Shown here one piece after another: positions 10,319 to 19,564 of a stretch of 64,000 nucleotides of DNA (its first letter is position 1; every line of letters begins with the position of its first letter). A program made the translations under genes and the position numbers. Where the stretch lies: positions 868,001 through 932,000 of the forward strand of contig NZ_WQEG01000001.1 in the NCBI RefSeq assembly GCF_013033515.1, written 5' to 3'. Source of the DNA: Ruegeria sp. HKCCA6707. GTDB taxonomy: Bacteria > Pseudomonadota > Alphaproteobacteria > Rhodobacterales > Rhodobacteraceae. The notes under the pieces were generated by a model. The model did no database searches. It had not been told where the DNA came from and worked only from the letters and a program-made list of their open reading frames with translations.

Positions 10319-11018
10319 CGCATACGGTGCGTCGACGACTGATCCGTTTCGTCCCAGCGATTACTCAGCCGCGTTGGTGCGATGTCTTCAAGATGAAAAC
10401 AATAGTTTGGTCGGGGCTCGTGTACTTGATGTGGGCTGCGGAAGCGGAGTTTTACTCGCTGCAGCAGGCGCAAAGGGTGCGGCACAACTAACAGGTGTTG
10501 ATATTGAGCCCGACGCGGTCGCGTCGACCATCGCATTGCTAGAAAGCCAGGGGACTGCGGCGGTATACGACATTCACCAAGGTCAGCTCTTTGACCCTTT
10601 GGGTAATCGGAAGTTCGATCTGGTGCTGGCTAACCTTCCTCACTTTCCAATGTATCAAGCCACTGTTGCAGGACGCTTAGCGACTTGGAGCGCTGGCGGC
10701 CTTAGCGGCCGAAGACTGCTAGATCAATTCCTTGAAGGCTTGCTCCCGCATCTTGCGCCACGTGGCCGCGCGCTGATCGTGCACAATGCATTCATCGGCC
10801 TTGGAGAGACCCGAGACAAAGCTGCTGCGCTGGGGTTCACAGTTCGCCTACTCAACTCCTTTCTGGTTCCCCTACCCCAAACCAAGTTGGATGTTATGAA
10901 TCGAGTTATTCTGAAGCGGGAAACCGGGAATTCGATCTTTCGGTTCGGGGACCACACTTTCGGCGAAGTGGCTGTGTTGTCGCTCGCTCGATCTGGCGCT
11001 GGAGAGGAACTTTTATGA
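10311..11018 (+). CDS. SAM-dependent methyltransferase, HemK/PrmC-like small-domain type
   Basis: About 235 residues. The SAM-binding motif I is VLDVGCGSG (38-46), followed by an acidic motif II, TGVDIEP (61-67). Motif IV is ANLPHFP (107-113), a variant of the NPPY signature used by HemK/PrmC-type N-methyltransferases acting on Gln, Asn or exocyclic amines. The start at 10311 overlaps the cyclase stop by 8 nt, and the stop overlaps the next gene by ATGA, so it is translationally coupled on both sides. The target is unknown. Tight coupling to a cyclase and a receptor-like transporter suggests modification of a partner protein or of a small ligand, but this is inference. Confidence 0.78.
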   Translation: MCSAYGASTTDPFRPSDYSAALVRCLQDENNSLVGARVLDVGCGSGVLLAAAGAKGAAQLTGVDIEPDAVASTIALLESQGTAAVYDIHQGQLFDPLGNRKFDLVLANLPHFPMYQATVAGRLATWSAGGLSGRRLLDQFLEGLLPHLAPRGRALIVHNAFIGLGETRDKAAALGFTVRLLNSFLVPLPQTKLDVMNRVILKRETGNSIFRFGDHTFGEVAVLSLARSGAGEELL

Positions 11019-12691
11019 AGGTTGCAACAGCAATTGTTTTGGCCGTCTTTATACTGACCTCGGCCTTGGTAGTTGCACCTGTTAGCGCCCAAACTCCAGA
11101 TGAAGCCCTCGAAATACTACTGACCGAGGCGCGAGTCAAGTTGCCCACAGCCTGCGACGATCCGACGGCTGATCGTCTTGTCCGGATACTTTGTTCTGGC
11201 CGTATGCGCACGGGGATAAGAGGGCATTATCCGCTTTTTGCTACACGCAATGCAGATCGATCCGACAGGATCGGCTACGACACAGATGTGGCCCGAGCAA
11301 TAGCTGCCCGGCTCGGCGTAGAGCCTGAGTGGGTACATGTTCGCGCGGCAACACGGATATCAACCCTTGCTGAAGACGGCGCCGACGTTGTGATTGCGAC
11401 CATGGGGCACAATACGCGCCGGGACAGTCAGGCAAAGTTCATCCGCCCCCACTATTATCAATCAGAAACAATCATAGTAGGCCCGCTCGAAACAGATGTT
11501 TCGGCTTGGTCCGATGTCTCTGGCCAGCGTGTCTGCACCACAATTGGTAACTACGCGAATGCTCATCTGGTCACAGAAGGCGTTCGCTTAATGCTGTTCG
11601 AAGATGCCAGCCGCCTGCCAGAGGCGCTGACGGAACAAGTTTGTCGGTTGGTCGCACATGATGACAGTTTCCTGGCCTCGTACCTTGCGGAACCCTCCTT
11701 TGGTGATCGGTTCGAGCCCAAATTCGGTTTTGACCCTGTGCCCTGGGGAATAGCAGTTGCTCAATCCGACAGCGACGATCTGGCACGGGCATTGGAACTC
11801 ATAAGTCAAATAATGCATCGCGACGGTGAATTCCTCGAACTTGCGCGCGAGAACGGAATTTTCACACAATTCCTGGAAGAACAACGAGGTCTCTGGCAGT
11901 CATCGGGATGCGCAACAATTGCTGCGTTACAAGACCCCTCATGTGTTCTGCCTGCCCTCGATGCAACTCCACCCCCAACGGCGTTTGCTGATACAGTCAA
12001 ATCGACAAGCAGTTGGATGGAAGACAAGCTTGGGTTGTCCCCGACATTGCCAATGCTGACGAGCCAACCGGCTTTCGAAATCTTTACCGCTGGCGTCGTC
12101 AATTCTTTTGTCCTTGTCATTGGGTCGTTGACCGCAACGCTGGGCTTTGCCTTGATCGTCGGTCTTCTGGCCGCATTTCCAAATCGTCTGGCGCGCTTTC
12201 TGGCCTGGAGCGTGATCTCGGTGATCCAGTCTTCGCCGGTCATCCTGACGCTGGTGGTAGTAGCCGCCGTCGCGAACGCAACCTTCACCTATTCTCCCGC
12301 TGTGGCTCTGGGGTCGGCGATCATCGCACTTGGCCTGATGAATGGCTGTAACGCGGGTCAAGCGATTGGCGAAGCCGCATACAGTCTGCGCCGAGACGGA
12401 CGTCATGGTGGGCGTTTTAGCCTATCGCTCTATCGCGAGGCTGTACGGCGGTCTCTGACGCAGATTCTTTCATTTTTGGTGAACGCAGCCAAAGGCACAC
12501 CCATTGCCAGTTTCACTGGGGCACCCGAGCTTCTGAGTGCCCTCACCGACATAACATCTTTCGCGGCTGGCCGCGCTACCACCTACACGCTGGTCTTACT
12601 GTTCTATATTACCGTTGTGATTTGCGTCGTCTGGGTATGTGAAGTCATGCGCAAAAGACTTGATGTGCGTTGGCAGGAGGCCGGATCATGA
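11015..12691 (+). CDS. Amino-acid-type binding protein fused to ABC permease
   Basis: A 558-residue fusion. Residues 1-26 are a signal sequence; about 60-300 are a family 3 solute-binding domain, with the amino-acid-binding pattern GHNTRRDSQAKFIRPHYYQ around Arg135-Arg136. About 345-550 form a polar-amino-acid ABC permease domain with several membrane helices. Fused receptor-permeases are known in Gram-positive GlnP-like systems but are uncommon in alphaproteobacteria. The loop that normally holds the EAA signature contacting the ATPase is strongly altered here (SLYREAVRRSLTQILSFLV). No ATPase gene lies in the operon. It could be an importer borrowing an ATPase or a receptor that no longer transports. 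Confidence 0.82.
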   Translation: MKVATAIVLAVFILTSALVVAPVSAQTPDEALEILLTEARVKLPTACDDPTADRLVRILCSGRMRTGIRGHYPLFATRNADRSDRIGYDTDVARAIAARLGVEPEWVHVRAATRISTLAEDGADVVIATMGHNTRRDSQAKFIRPHYYQSETIIVGPLETDVSAWSDVSGQRVCTTIGNYANAHLVTEGVRLMLFEDASRLPEALTEQVCRLVAHDDSFLASYLAEPSFGDRFEPKFGFDPVPWGIAVAQSDSDDLARALELISQIMHRDGEFLELARENGIFTQFLEEQRGLWQSSGCATIAALQDPSCVLPALDATPPPTAFADTVKSTSSWMEDKLGLSPTLPMLTSQPAFEIFTAGVVNSFVLVIGSLTATLGFALIVGLLAAFPNRLARFLAWSVISVIQSSPVILTLVVVAAVANATFTYSPAVALGSAIIALGLMNGCNAGQAIGEAAYSLRRDGRHGGRFSLSLYREAVRRSLTQILSFLVNAAKGTPIASFTGAPELLSALTDITSFAAGRATTYTLVLLFYITVVICVVWVCEVMRKRLDVRWQEAGS

Positions 12692-13332
12692 CCGAGCTGA
12701 TTAATCTGCTCAATTCGGATTATCCAAGCGAATTGCTTACTGGCATGGTGGTCAACTTCCAGATCGCGCTGATCGCCCTGGCGTTTGGGCTGGCATTAGG
12801 TGTTCCGTGCGTGCTGATCTTGCTCACGGGGCGCTTTTGGACGCATGCGATCAATCCGCTCGTCGGTTTGATGCGCGCAGCCCCAACGTTTGTCGTCATG
12901 TTCTTTCTATTAAACACTGTTCCACGGCAATTTCAGGTCTTGGGAGCCAACGTCTCGCTTTCGCCCGAGCTGATCGTCGCATTGTCACTGGTACCGTATG
13001 TTGCGGCCTATGTGGTTGATAACGGCAAGACCGCCATAATCGAACTGCGCAAAGGCTCGCATGAAGCAGCGCTACTGCTCATACCTAATTTGATACGCGC
13101 CTTCGTCGTTCTGGTGATGTCCTCCAGCGCTGGCGTGGCAATAGGCGTTAATGAAGGTATCGCAGTCGTTCTGCGTGAGGCTGAAAGATACTCAACCCTT
13201 GGTGATCAGATGTTGGTTTTTATGATCGGCGTATTTGCTTTTGGCGTCGTGTTTCAGCTCGGCTTCGCCTGTGTCCGCATTGGGATACATCTGTTTTCAA
13301 ACGCCAAATCAAGTAAAACACGTTCGACATGA
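12688..13332 (+). CDS. ABC amino-acid permease subunit
   Basis: About 214 residues with five or so hydrophobic helices and the general layout of HisM/GlnP permeases (LTGMVVNFQIALIALAFGLA; PLVGLMRAAPTFVVMFFLL). The start at 12688 is chosen because it overlaps the previous stop as ATGA and has GGAGG 7 nt upstream. The EAA-type loop reads GSHEAALLLIPNLIRAFVV and lacks the glycine that contacts the ATPase. It would pair with the permease half of the preceding fusion as a heterodimer. Last gene of the cyclase operon. Confidence 0.82.
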   Translation: MTELINLLNSDYPSELLTGMVVNFQIALIALAFGLALGVPCVLILLTGRFWTHAINPLVGLMRAAPTFVVMFFLLNTVPRQFQVLGANVSLSPELIVALSLVPYVAAYVVDNGKTAIIELRKGSHEAALLLIPNLIRAFVVLVMSSSAGVAIGVNEGIAVVLREAERYSTLGDQMLVFMIGVFAFGVVFQLGFACVRIGIHLFSNAKSSKTRST

Positions 13333-13816
13333 GACGTTTTTCATAATTTGTAATTCTTCTACCCACTATTACGTCAACGATGCGGCTTTGTGCCCATTGC
13401 GAACCTATCCACGATTTTCTTGTCCGTCCGATTGGCTGTTATCTCCGTGCAGTCTTTACCAGCGTCTTGCTCAGCAAACGCCGCGAAGTCAGCGACATCG
13501 TGAACCGCCCAGAAGATTTCTTTAAAAAGAACGTAATTTGTACGTCAGCAACAATGGAACGGTTTGTTGCGCAATCGGAGGCGACAGTATCGACTTAGCA
13601 GCCCACGCCAGGGTGCTTTCGTGCGAATTCGAACTCGATTCTAATAGGCAAGTGAAACTGTCCATTGTCCCGCGCCCAATTTGTGCCACTCGGCAAGATG
13701 CCACCTCTGGCGGAATGCAAAAAAAAACGCGGACAGGTTGCTGCCTGTTTTATCTGTGCATCAATAGCCAGCAGCTGACTTTTCTTCTGACCGCCCTCGC
13801 CCCTTGAAGACTTTGG
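13333..13816 (+). other. Intergenic stretch between convergent genes
   Basis: About 485 bases with no supported gene. Its right part holds a hairpin and a run of A on the plus strand (listed as a terminator). Confidence 0.55.
13719..13748 (-). terminator. Candidate terminator for the barrel-protein gene
   Basis: On the minus strand a hairpin ACAGG-N6-CCTGT (13748 to 13733) is followed after five bases by nine or so T residues. It lies about 70 nt past the stop of the leftward gene ending at 13817. The short stem and the gap before the T run make it a weak call. Confidence 0.4.
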
Positions 13817-14272
13817 CTAGCCCAAACACTCGATATCAAACGCGGCAGCGCGCTTGGCGTCTTTCTCGAAAAAGCTCACCTGACCATTCGCTCCTTGGAA
13901 CACTCCAGTGCCACCGACAACTGCCAATTGGGTTTCGAAATGGGGTACGGTGTCGGGGTTAGTCGGGCTGGGGTAGGAACCAGAATAGATCAGTTGGTTG
14001 CCGTCGATGGTTAGGTAAGCGTTTACTATGAGCTGAGTTTCACCCTCGCCCGAATCTGGTGCAATCAGCGTTGTGACGTTCTGCATGCCGATCATCTGGT
14101 CGTTTTCACTGAAAACTGTGACATGCCCAACCGCAACATCTCCGATACTGTTACCACCTGACGTAATTTTAAGGTCTTCCAAATAAACAGTAAATTTGCC
14201 GCATTCCGGAACGCTATCCGCAAACGCCGGAAGGGCTTGGGCAATAAGAAGAATAAAGATAACAAAACGCAT
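13817..14272 (-). CDS. Secreted allene-oxide-cyclase/dirigent-like barrel protein
   Basis: A 151-residue protein with a signal peptide (1-18, ending AFA) and a beta-rich mature part. The segment AVVGGTGVFQGANGQVSF near the C-terminus is the hallmark of the eight-stranded AOC/dirigent barrel, and IGDVAVGHVTVF with VNAYLTIDGNQLIYSG fits the earlier strands. Bacterial members have no settled function; plant relatives cyclise fatty-acid epoxides (AOC) or steer radical coupling (dirigent). A GGGGGAGCC element precedes the ATG. It lies 90 nt downstream of, and on the same strand as, a SABATH-type methyltransferase remnant. Confidence 0.7.
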   Translation of the reverse strand: MRFVIFILLIAQALPAFADSVPECGKFTVYLEDLKITSGGNSIGDVAVGHVTVFSENDQMIGMQNVTTLIAPDSGEGETQLIVNAYLTIDGNQLIYSGSYPSPTNPDTVPHFETQLAVVGGTGVFQGANGQVSFFEKDAKRAAAFDIECLG

Positions 14273-14362
14273 TTTGGCTCCCCCTGGAAAAAAGGCTGAG
14301 CGAAATTGCTAGACAGGTGCTGCAAAAAGGCAAGCTTGAAACACATTCGCCTCGCTGTCCGC

Positions 14363-15445
14363 TCATTGTTTTCTAAGCTCAATCGTCAACAACCAGATTT
14401 CAAACGCGTATTTGCCTGCCCCGTTTTTGATAAGCGCTTCAAAGCGGTCGTAGAACTCGTTCAGATTTGCTTCGGTCATTTGGTCAGTTTCACCGCGCAA
14501 CAAAGATTGCCTGAACGTGGACTCGGTAAAGGCACGAACAAAGCCCTTATAGCTGTTGGCGTAGTCTTGAGGCGCTTTGATTTGGTCTGCGAAGATATCT
14601 TTCGGGTTGTGCTGAGCCGGGACAGCCTCCGCTCTTTCGATCGAAAAGCCATCTGCCAAGTCCTTGTTACGTAGAAATGGCTCGAGCGCCTCTTCCCTGG
14701 ACATAAACCAGATTGGCATAAGGAAGTCACGAAGCGCATGCTCAGATATCAACCCGTCGTTGACCATCGTTTCGGCGACGTGGTACATCGCGCGATAGGT
14801 ATGCCTGCCAGAGCTGCAAATTCCATTGACCTCGCCCGCATCTGGAATAGCCCCCAGCGTCGAGACCATAAGCCTGCCACCACGACGCAACTCTCGAAGT
14901 CGCAAGGTTAGGAAGGTTTCCCAGTCTCGTTGCGCTTGTCTTTTGAGCGCCAGGCGAGCTTCTCCCTGAAGGTCTGCGAACCAGAGCGCACCTTTTGAAG
15001 AAATGCTGGGCTGTAAGCTGAGCCAATGGCTCGCACCGAACGAAGTTCCAACGTCAATGGACGACGCCGGTGCAGCCATTGAGAAAAAACTACCCACACT
15101 TGCAACTGGGCGAACATTGGAAGAGAGAGTGATGTAACCGTCCTAGCCAGCAGCGCATTCGAATAGGGTATTCCAATCGTTTTCCGCCTGATCGACATGG
15201 TGAACATAGATGGTGCATCCAGGGTAGCGGTCAGCAAAAGACTTTACGGCAGGCTTGATTGACAAAATCGCGTTTGATCCGGTGCCACAGCCATAGTCAG
15301 CAATGTGTATTTCATCTGATGCGGCCAGAACCTTATCGGCCATCTCCCGAACATCGTCCGCGCGAGATTGAATAGAGTGCTTCTGCGGGAGGGAATTTCC
15401 TGCATAGTCAATCATTCCCTCAGTTGGGCTGCTCCTATCGTTCAT
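14363..15445 (-). pseudogene. SABATH-like carboxyl methyltransferase interrupted by one in-frame TAG
   Basis: About 360 codons if the stop is ignored, the normal length for SABATH methyltransferases, which put a methyl group on small-molecule carboxylates using SAM. The N-terminal part has IADYGCGTGSNAIL (SAM motif) and HVDQAENDWNTLFE; after the TAG at 15145-15143 the same frame continues NVRPVASVGSFFSMAAP and FGASHWLS, both typical SABATH segments. The start at 15445 has GGGAGG 6 nt upstream. One base change (CAG or TGG to TAG) or a sequencing error explains the break. As read, the gene makes only a 100-residue fragment unless the stop is read through. Confidence 0.78.
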
Positions 15446-15799
15446 TCGATCCTCCCGCGCACAGTTGGATTGGCAGCTAGAGCCGATAGTATACATTGAT
15501 TGCCAGTCAAAATCGATGAATTGACTGGCCCAAAAGTCGGTGGCAAGTCGCCAACCGAAAAGCCGCGATCGCTGCCCAATCGGCAGCCATCTAATGCGAA
15601 CATTAATTGCCCAAACTGCCCTCTGATCCGCTACTGACTTGCGGGAAATTCCCGCAAGCGCTACGCTGAACTGAGGTCGTTCCGAGGCGACTCCCTGGTC
15701 CGCGGAAAGCTGTCATCGGCACCTCGAACAGAATGTGTGAAAACCACATCGGTTTCTCAGCCCGGATTAGCGGACGGTCGGGCATTGGAGGGAAGACCG
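15446..15799 (+). other. Divergent intergenic stretch with inverted repeat
   Basis: About 350 bases between the leftward methyltransferase and the rightward ankyrin gene. It holds the inverted repeat listed next and the GGAGGGA ribosome site at 15787-15793 of the ankyrin gene; otherwise nothing. Confidence 0.5.
15502..15529. promoter_or_regulatory. Perfect 9-bp inverted repeat upstream of the methyltransferase
   Basis: GCCAGTCAA (15502-15510) and TTGACTGGC (15521-15529) are perfect arms around a 10-nt loop containing the palindrome ATCGAT. It lies 57-84 nt upstream of the SABATH-like start, where a repressor or activator site would be expected. No regulator gene is adjacent. Confidence 0.5.
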
Positions 15800-17340
15800 A
15801 TGACCAAATCACTCGATCAACTGCGCCGTGATGCCAAGGCTTTAGGCAAAGCTCTGACAGAAGGCGACAAAGGTGCCATGCTTCGCGTCCATGGCATAGT
15901 AGCGCCCCCCGCAAACGGTGCCTACAAACACGCGGATTGTCTGCATGTCATTGCGCGCGAGACGGGATACGCTTCTTGGCCAGCATTGAAACTTGCCGTT
16001 GAAACGCAGGGCATGGATCGCGCGCAGAAACAGGGGCGGCTGCGTTGGGCGCTCTACAACGGCTCAAAAGCGACGATCCAGCATCTGCTTGCGGATGAGC
16101 CGGACCTTGCCGAGGGTCAGGTGCCTTTGCTCGTTGCTCTTTATGACGTGACCGCGATGCGCGAGATCCTTGCGCAGGATCCCGGTGCTGCGACACGCGA
16201 ATACCCGCCGCGGAGACCTATGTGCATCTGGCGTTTTCGAGATATCTGGGGATGAAACCTGAGAAAGAACCCGAGATGCTTGCTATGGCGGAATTGCTTG
16301 TCGAACACGGGGCAGATGTGAATGACAGTTTCGCCTTCGACCCCGAAGCAGATCATCGCTTGTCCGCGCTTTACGGTGCCATCGGCCATGCAGACAACAT
16401 GCCTTTGGCCAGGTGGCTGTTGGAGCATGGGGCAAATCCCGACGACAATGAATCCCTCTACCATTCCACGGAACTGGCCCATACCGACGGTCTTCGTATG
16501 TTGCTGGCACACGGGGCAAATCCGAAGGGAACAAATGCATTGCCGCGGGCGATTGACTTCAACAGCGCCGATGCTGTTCGGCTGTTGCTGAAAAACGGTG
16601 CTGATCCCAATGAAGGCATCAACCCTCATCCGTCGGGTGAACCTTTCTTGGTGATCCCAGCCTTGCATCAAGCGGCCCGACGTTTGGCTTCTGGCGAAAT
16701 CGCTCGGCTCTTGTTGGATCATGGCGCAAACCCAAATGCTGTTAGCCGCGGCCACTCTCCCTATGCTTTTGCCCGCATTTTCGGAAACAGGGGCGTCGCG
16801 ACGGTTCTGGAACACGCAGGTGCATCCACTCAGTTGACGTTGATTGAAGAGCAACTGGCGCGGGCAGCGGACGGAACGTCAAAGGAGGACGACCAGATTG
16901 ACATGAATGCCCTGTCGCAAGAGATGAAGCTTCTTCTTTGCCGCCTCGTCTGGCGCGAAGGAACCCTGCCTCACATGCAACGACTGGTCGAAATTGGCTT
17001 TGAGCCAAATCTGCCGGATGAGATGGGTATGCCGCCCCTGCACCTTGCTGGTTGGGAAGGAATGCCCGACGTCATGTCATATTTTCTGGGCCAGAGCCCT
17101 GACCTCGACCATACAAACGCCTACGGAGGGACCTTGCTCTCAACGATCGTTCACGGGTCCGAAAACTGTCCGCAAAAAGCACATCGCCAACACATCGAAT
17201 GCGCGCGCCTGGCCCTGGCGAACGGTGTAGCGCTTCCTCGAAACACCTCACAATTCGCAACCGTTCCCGAGATGTCCTCCTTTCTGGCTGATTGGGCGGA
17301 AGCGCATCCCCTGCAAGTCACGGAACATGGAATCGTTTAA
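15800..17340 (+). pseudogene. Ankyrin-repeat protein gene with a 1-nt frameshift
   Basis: The start at 15800 has GGAGGGA upstream and opens MTKSLDQLRRDAKALGKAL. The frame is right until about 16210, where ...REYPP is followed in the -1 frame by AETYVHLAFSRYLG. Loss of one G in CCGCC(G)GCGGAG accounts for it. The restored protein would be about 513 residues. The second part carries repeated ankyrin units (AELLVEHGADVND, ARWLLEHGANPDD, LRMLLAHGANPKG, VRLLLKNGADPNEG), a protein-binding scaffold. A downstream GTG at 16222 could start the repeat half on its own. A sequencing error is an equally good explanation. Confidence 0.78.
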
Positions 17341-17353
17341 GGCGAGAAATGTT

Positions 17354-17378
17354 TGCGCCAGATGTACAGGCTGGCGCA
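17354..17378. terminator. Stem-loop between convergent genes
   Basis: TGCGCCAG (17354-17361) and CTGGCGCA (17371-17378) are perfect 8-bp arms with a 9-nt loop. It sits in the 48-nt gap between the rightward ankyrin gene and the leftward acetyltransferase, the expected place for a shared terminator. No long T run follows on either strand. Confidence 0.55.
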
Positions 17379-17388
17379 GCAAGATTGT

Positions 17389-17877
17389 CTAAAGGCTGAC
17401 CTTCATCGGCAGGATCGGCCCCCAGGGCGTTTGCCGCGCTTCACCAAAGACAGAGAATCCCGCCTTATGATAGGCCGCGATCGCACGCGCATTGTCCGGG
17501 TGCGGATCTGTTGCGACAACCGGGACTCCTGCGGAAAACACCCGTCTAAGATGCTCAGAGATAAAGGCCGAGCCGTGCCCACGCCCGATCATATCTGGCT
17601 CACCAATGAACTGGTCGATGCCCCGAGATCCCGGCGGAAGGGAATAGAAAGGGTGATCCTCCCAACCGTGAACAGTGTAATCCTGGATATATGCAAACGG
17701 GCGTTCTGCAAGCGAAACGATCCATCGTCGGACTCGTGCGTCTTCCAGTTCTTTGTTCGTGCTTGGCTCATTGGAATCCCACCATTCGCGAACATGCGGG
17801 TGCGATTGCCATTCCGAGATCATAGCAAAATCTTCAGACGTCATCTCGCGAAAAGCATATCGGTTCTGGGTAAGCAT
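17389..17877 (-). CDS. GNAT acetyltransferase, AAC(6')-like
   Basis: About 162 residues from the ATG at 17877 (a TTG five codons upstream is possible). The acetyl-CoA site is IGRGHGSAFI, and the C-terminal ATDPHPDNARAIAAYHKAGF is the usual GNAT ending. The stretch SRGIDQFIGEPDMIGRGHG closely follows the RGIDQ...GxG pattern of aminoglycoside 6'-N-acetyltransferases. The family also acetylates other amines, and chromosomal copies often do not give resistance, so the substrate stays open. Single gene, convergent with the ankyrin gene. Confidence 0.78.
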   Translation of the reverse strand: MLTQNRYAFREMTSEDFAMISEWQSHPHVREWWDSNEPSTNKELEDARVRRWIVSLAERPFAYIQDYTVHGWEDHPFYSLPPGSRGIDQFIGEPDMIGRGHGSAFISEHLRRVFSAGVPVVATDPHPDNARAIAAYHKAGFSVFGEARQTPWGPILPMKVSL

Positions 17878-18604
17878 GGCCAAGGGTAGCAAAGAGGGGG
17901 CAGATGTTTAAGAGCATCTGACGGCCCCTTGGCACGTGGCGATATGCCCTTTTTGGTATCAATGGTTTGTATTGGCGTTGCTCGGCCCATTGCTGCCGTT
18001 CATCCTTTATGACCATCGCCGCGGTGCGGCCTGTCAGAGCCGCCGTTCGCTGCGGATGCAAAACGATACGCGGGCGAACTGGGAGTGTGCGGACTTTTCT
18101 GCCGCTAACCCATATCGTTTGGTGCAGTGCATCTGCCATTCGAAAATCTGATTTGAGACTTCCTCCTGAACGAGATGGAGGTAGAAACGAACAATTCTGA
18201 AAATATCGACCGGGTATCGCCTGGCAAAAAGTCCTGGTGCCCTGTAGATATCTATCCAACTATACAACAATACCGGAGAAGATAGTGGCCTTCGCAGCGC
18301 GGGACCCCGATGCTGATATTTTACGCGTCGCTCCGGAGGAGCCATTGGGGCAAAAAGGTGACATGGTACCGTCGGACCATTCGCAATTTCGAAGTGGTTG
18401 ATACCGGGAAAGATACTTATTTCCTGCAGGGAGATAATCTCCATTTGATCGGAGAAATACTGAAGGAGTGGCTGACGCGCCTGCCCCTTTTACCTTTCCT
18501 GCTATCTGTAGTTGCTGAACCGTATACATAAATCAGATTTCCTGATTGTATACTTTGACTGCTATCCAACGCGCTCGAAGGCCAATCACCGGAGGGAAGC
18601 CCTG
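17878..18604 (+). other. Intergenic stretch upstream of the exporter operon
   Basis: About 725 bases. No supported gene. The part near 18030-18060 (GCCGTTCGCTGCGGATGC) belongs to a loose set of intergenic snippets sharing TTCGCTGC that recur near 23320 and 48735. The right end holds the nested palindrome at 18522-18553. Confidence 0.5.
18522..18553. promoter_or_regulatory. Nested palindromic operator-like site before the HlyD gene
   Basis: GTATAC (18522-18527), AATCAG (18531-18536), CTGATT (18542-18547) and GTATAC (18548-18553) form a 32-bp symmetric array, with only a 3-nt offset on one side. It lies 52 nt before the preferred TTG start at 18605 and is the kind of site bound by dimeric repressors that control drug exporters. 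No regulator gene is next to it. Confidence 0.55.
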
Positions 18605-19564
18605 TTGAATCTGACTATCTCCACACCTTTTATTTTGGCGGCTGCACTGCCCGCTTTTCTGGACCGGTGCTCTGGTTCCGATACCAGCGTCGCTTTGGGC
18701 GTATTGGCGCGCGACCGGGTGGCCTTGACCGCGACCGCCAGCGAAATCGTCGTTGATCTACCAATTGCCGAAGGCGCTGTGGTCAAGGTTGGCGACACGC
18801 TGGTTCAGCTCGACCCCACACTGCAAAGCGCAAAGCTGGCACTGGCGCAGGCTGAACTGGAAAAGGCGCGGGCCACGTTTCTGAAGTTGCAGGTGGGGCC
18901 ACGCGAGGAAGAGATTGCAATTGCCAAAGCCAAAGTCGCAGGCGCTGTTGCACGTCTTGCCGATGCCGAGGCCATCTATGACCGAAACGCCAGACTGGTC
19001 AAGAAGTCGGTCGTGACTGAGGCTCAGGTGGAAAATGATCTGGCCGTACGCGATTCCGCGCGGGCTGAACTGGCCAGCGCTCGGGAATCGCTGAAAGAGC
19101 TGCAGAACGGCACCAGGCCCGAAGACCTGGCAGTTGCCGAAGCCAACGTACGGGCCGCCGAAGCGTCGGTTTCCGCGCAGCGAACTGTTCTGGACAACTT
19201 GACGGTTATCGCCACCCGAGATGGCGTGCTGGATTCCCTACCGTGGAATTTGGGTGAACGAGTAACCTTCGGCAGCCCGGTGGCCGTGATCGTCACGGGC
19301 CAAGCTCCCTATGCGCGTGTCTACGTTCCTGAGCCACATCGCGTCAATCTGAGACCCGGCGAAACGCTGGAAGTGCGCGTAGACGGGCTGGCCGATCCGT
19401 TGGACGGCGTGATCCGCTGGATCAGCGACAACGCGTCCTTCACCCCCTATTACGGTTTGAACCAGGATGACCGAACCCGGCTTGTCTATTTGGCCGAGAT
19501 AGACCTACCCACCGCATCCCCTGACCTGCCCGCCGGAGTGCCCGTGCAGGTCCCCATGCCATGA
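18605..19564 (+). CDS. HlyD-family membrane fusion (periplasmic adaptor) protein
   Basis: About 319 residues from the TTG at 18605, chosen because GGAGGG (18591-18596) stands 8 nt ahead; the ATG at 18512 lies upstream of the palindrome and would give an N-terminus without a signal. The N-terminus is hydrophobic (TISTPFILAAALPAFL). Then come a split lipoyl domain (VVDLPIAEGAVVKVGDTLVQLDP), two long alpha-helical hairpin arms rich in Ala, Glu and Arg (about 85-190), and a beta-barrel part. It resembles YbhG-type adaptors linking an ABC exporter to an outer membrane channel. The stop overlaps the next start (ATGA). Confidence 0.85.
   Translation: MNLTISTPFILAAALPAFLDRCSGSDTSVALGVLARDRVALTATASEIVVDLPIAEGAVVKVGDTLVQLDPTLQSAKLALAQAELEKARATFLKLQVGPREEEIAIAKAKVAGAVARLADAEAIYDRNARLVKKSVVTEAQVENDLAVRDSARAELASARESLKELQNGTRPEDLAVAEANVRAAEASVSAQRTVLDNLTVIATRDGVLDSLPWNLGERVTFGSPVAVIVTGQAPYARVYVPEPHRVNLRPGETLEVRVDGLADPLDGVIRWISDNASFTPYYGLNQDDRTRLVYLAEIDLPTASPDLPAGVPVQVPMP

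Noticed and set aside
18512..18604. ATG at 18512 as start of the HlyD-family gene
   Set aside because: It would translate through the palindromic operator and give no signal sequence; the TTG at 18605 has a good ribosome site.
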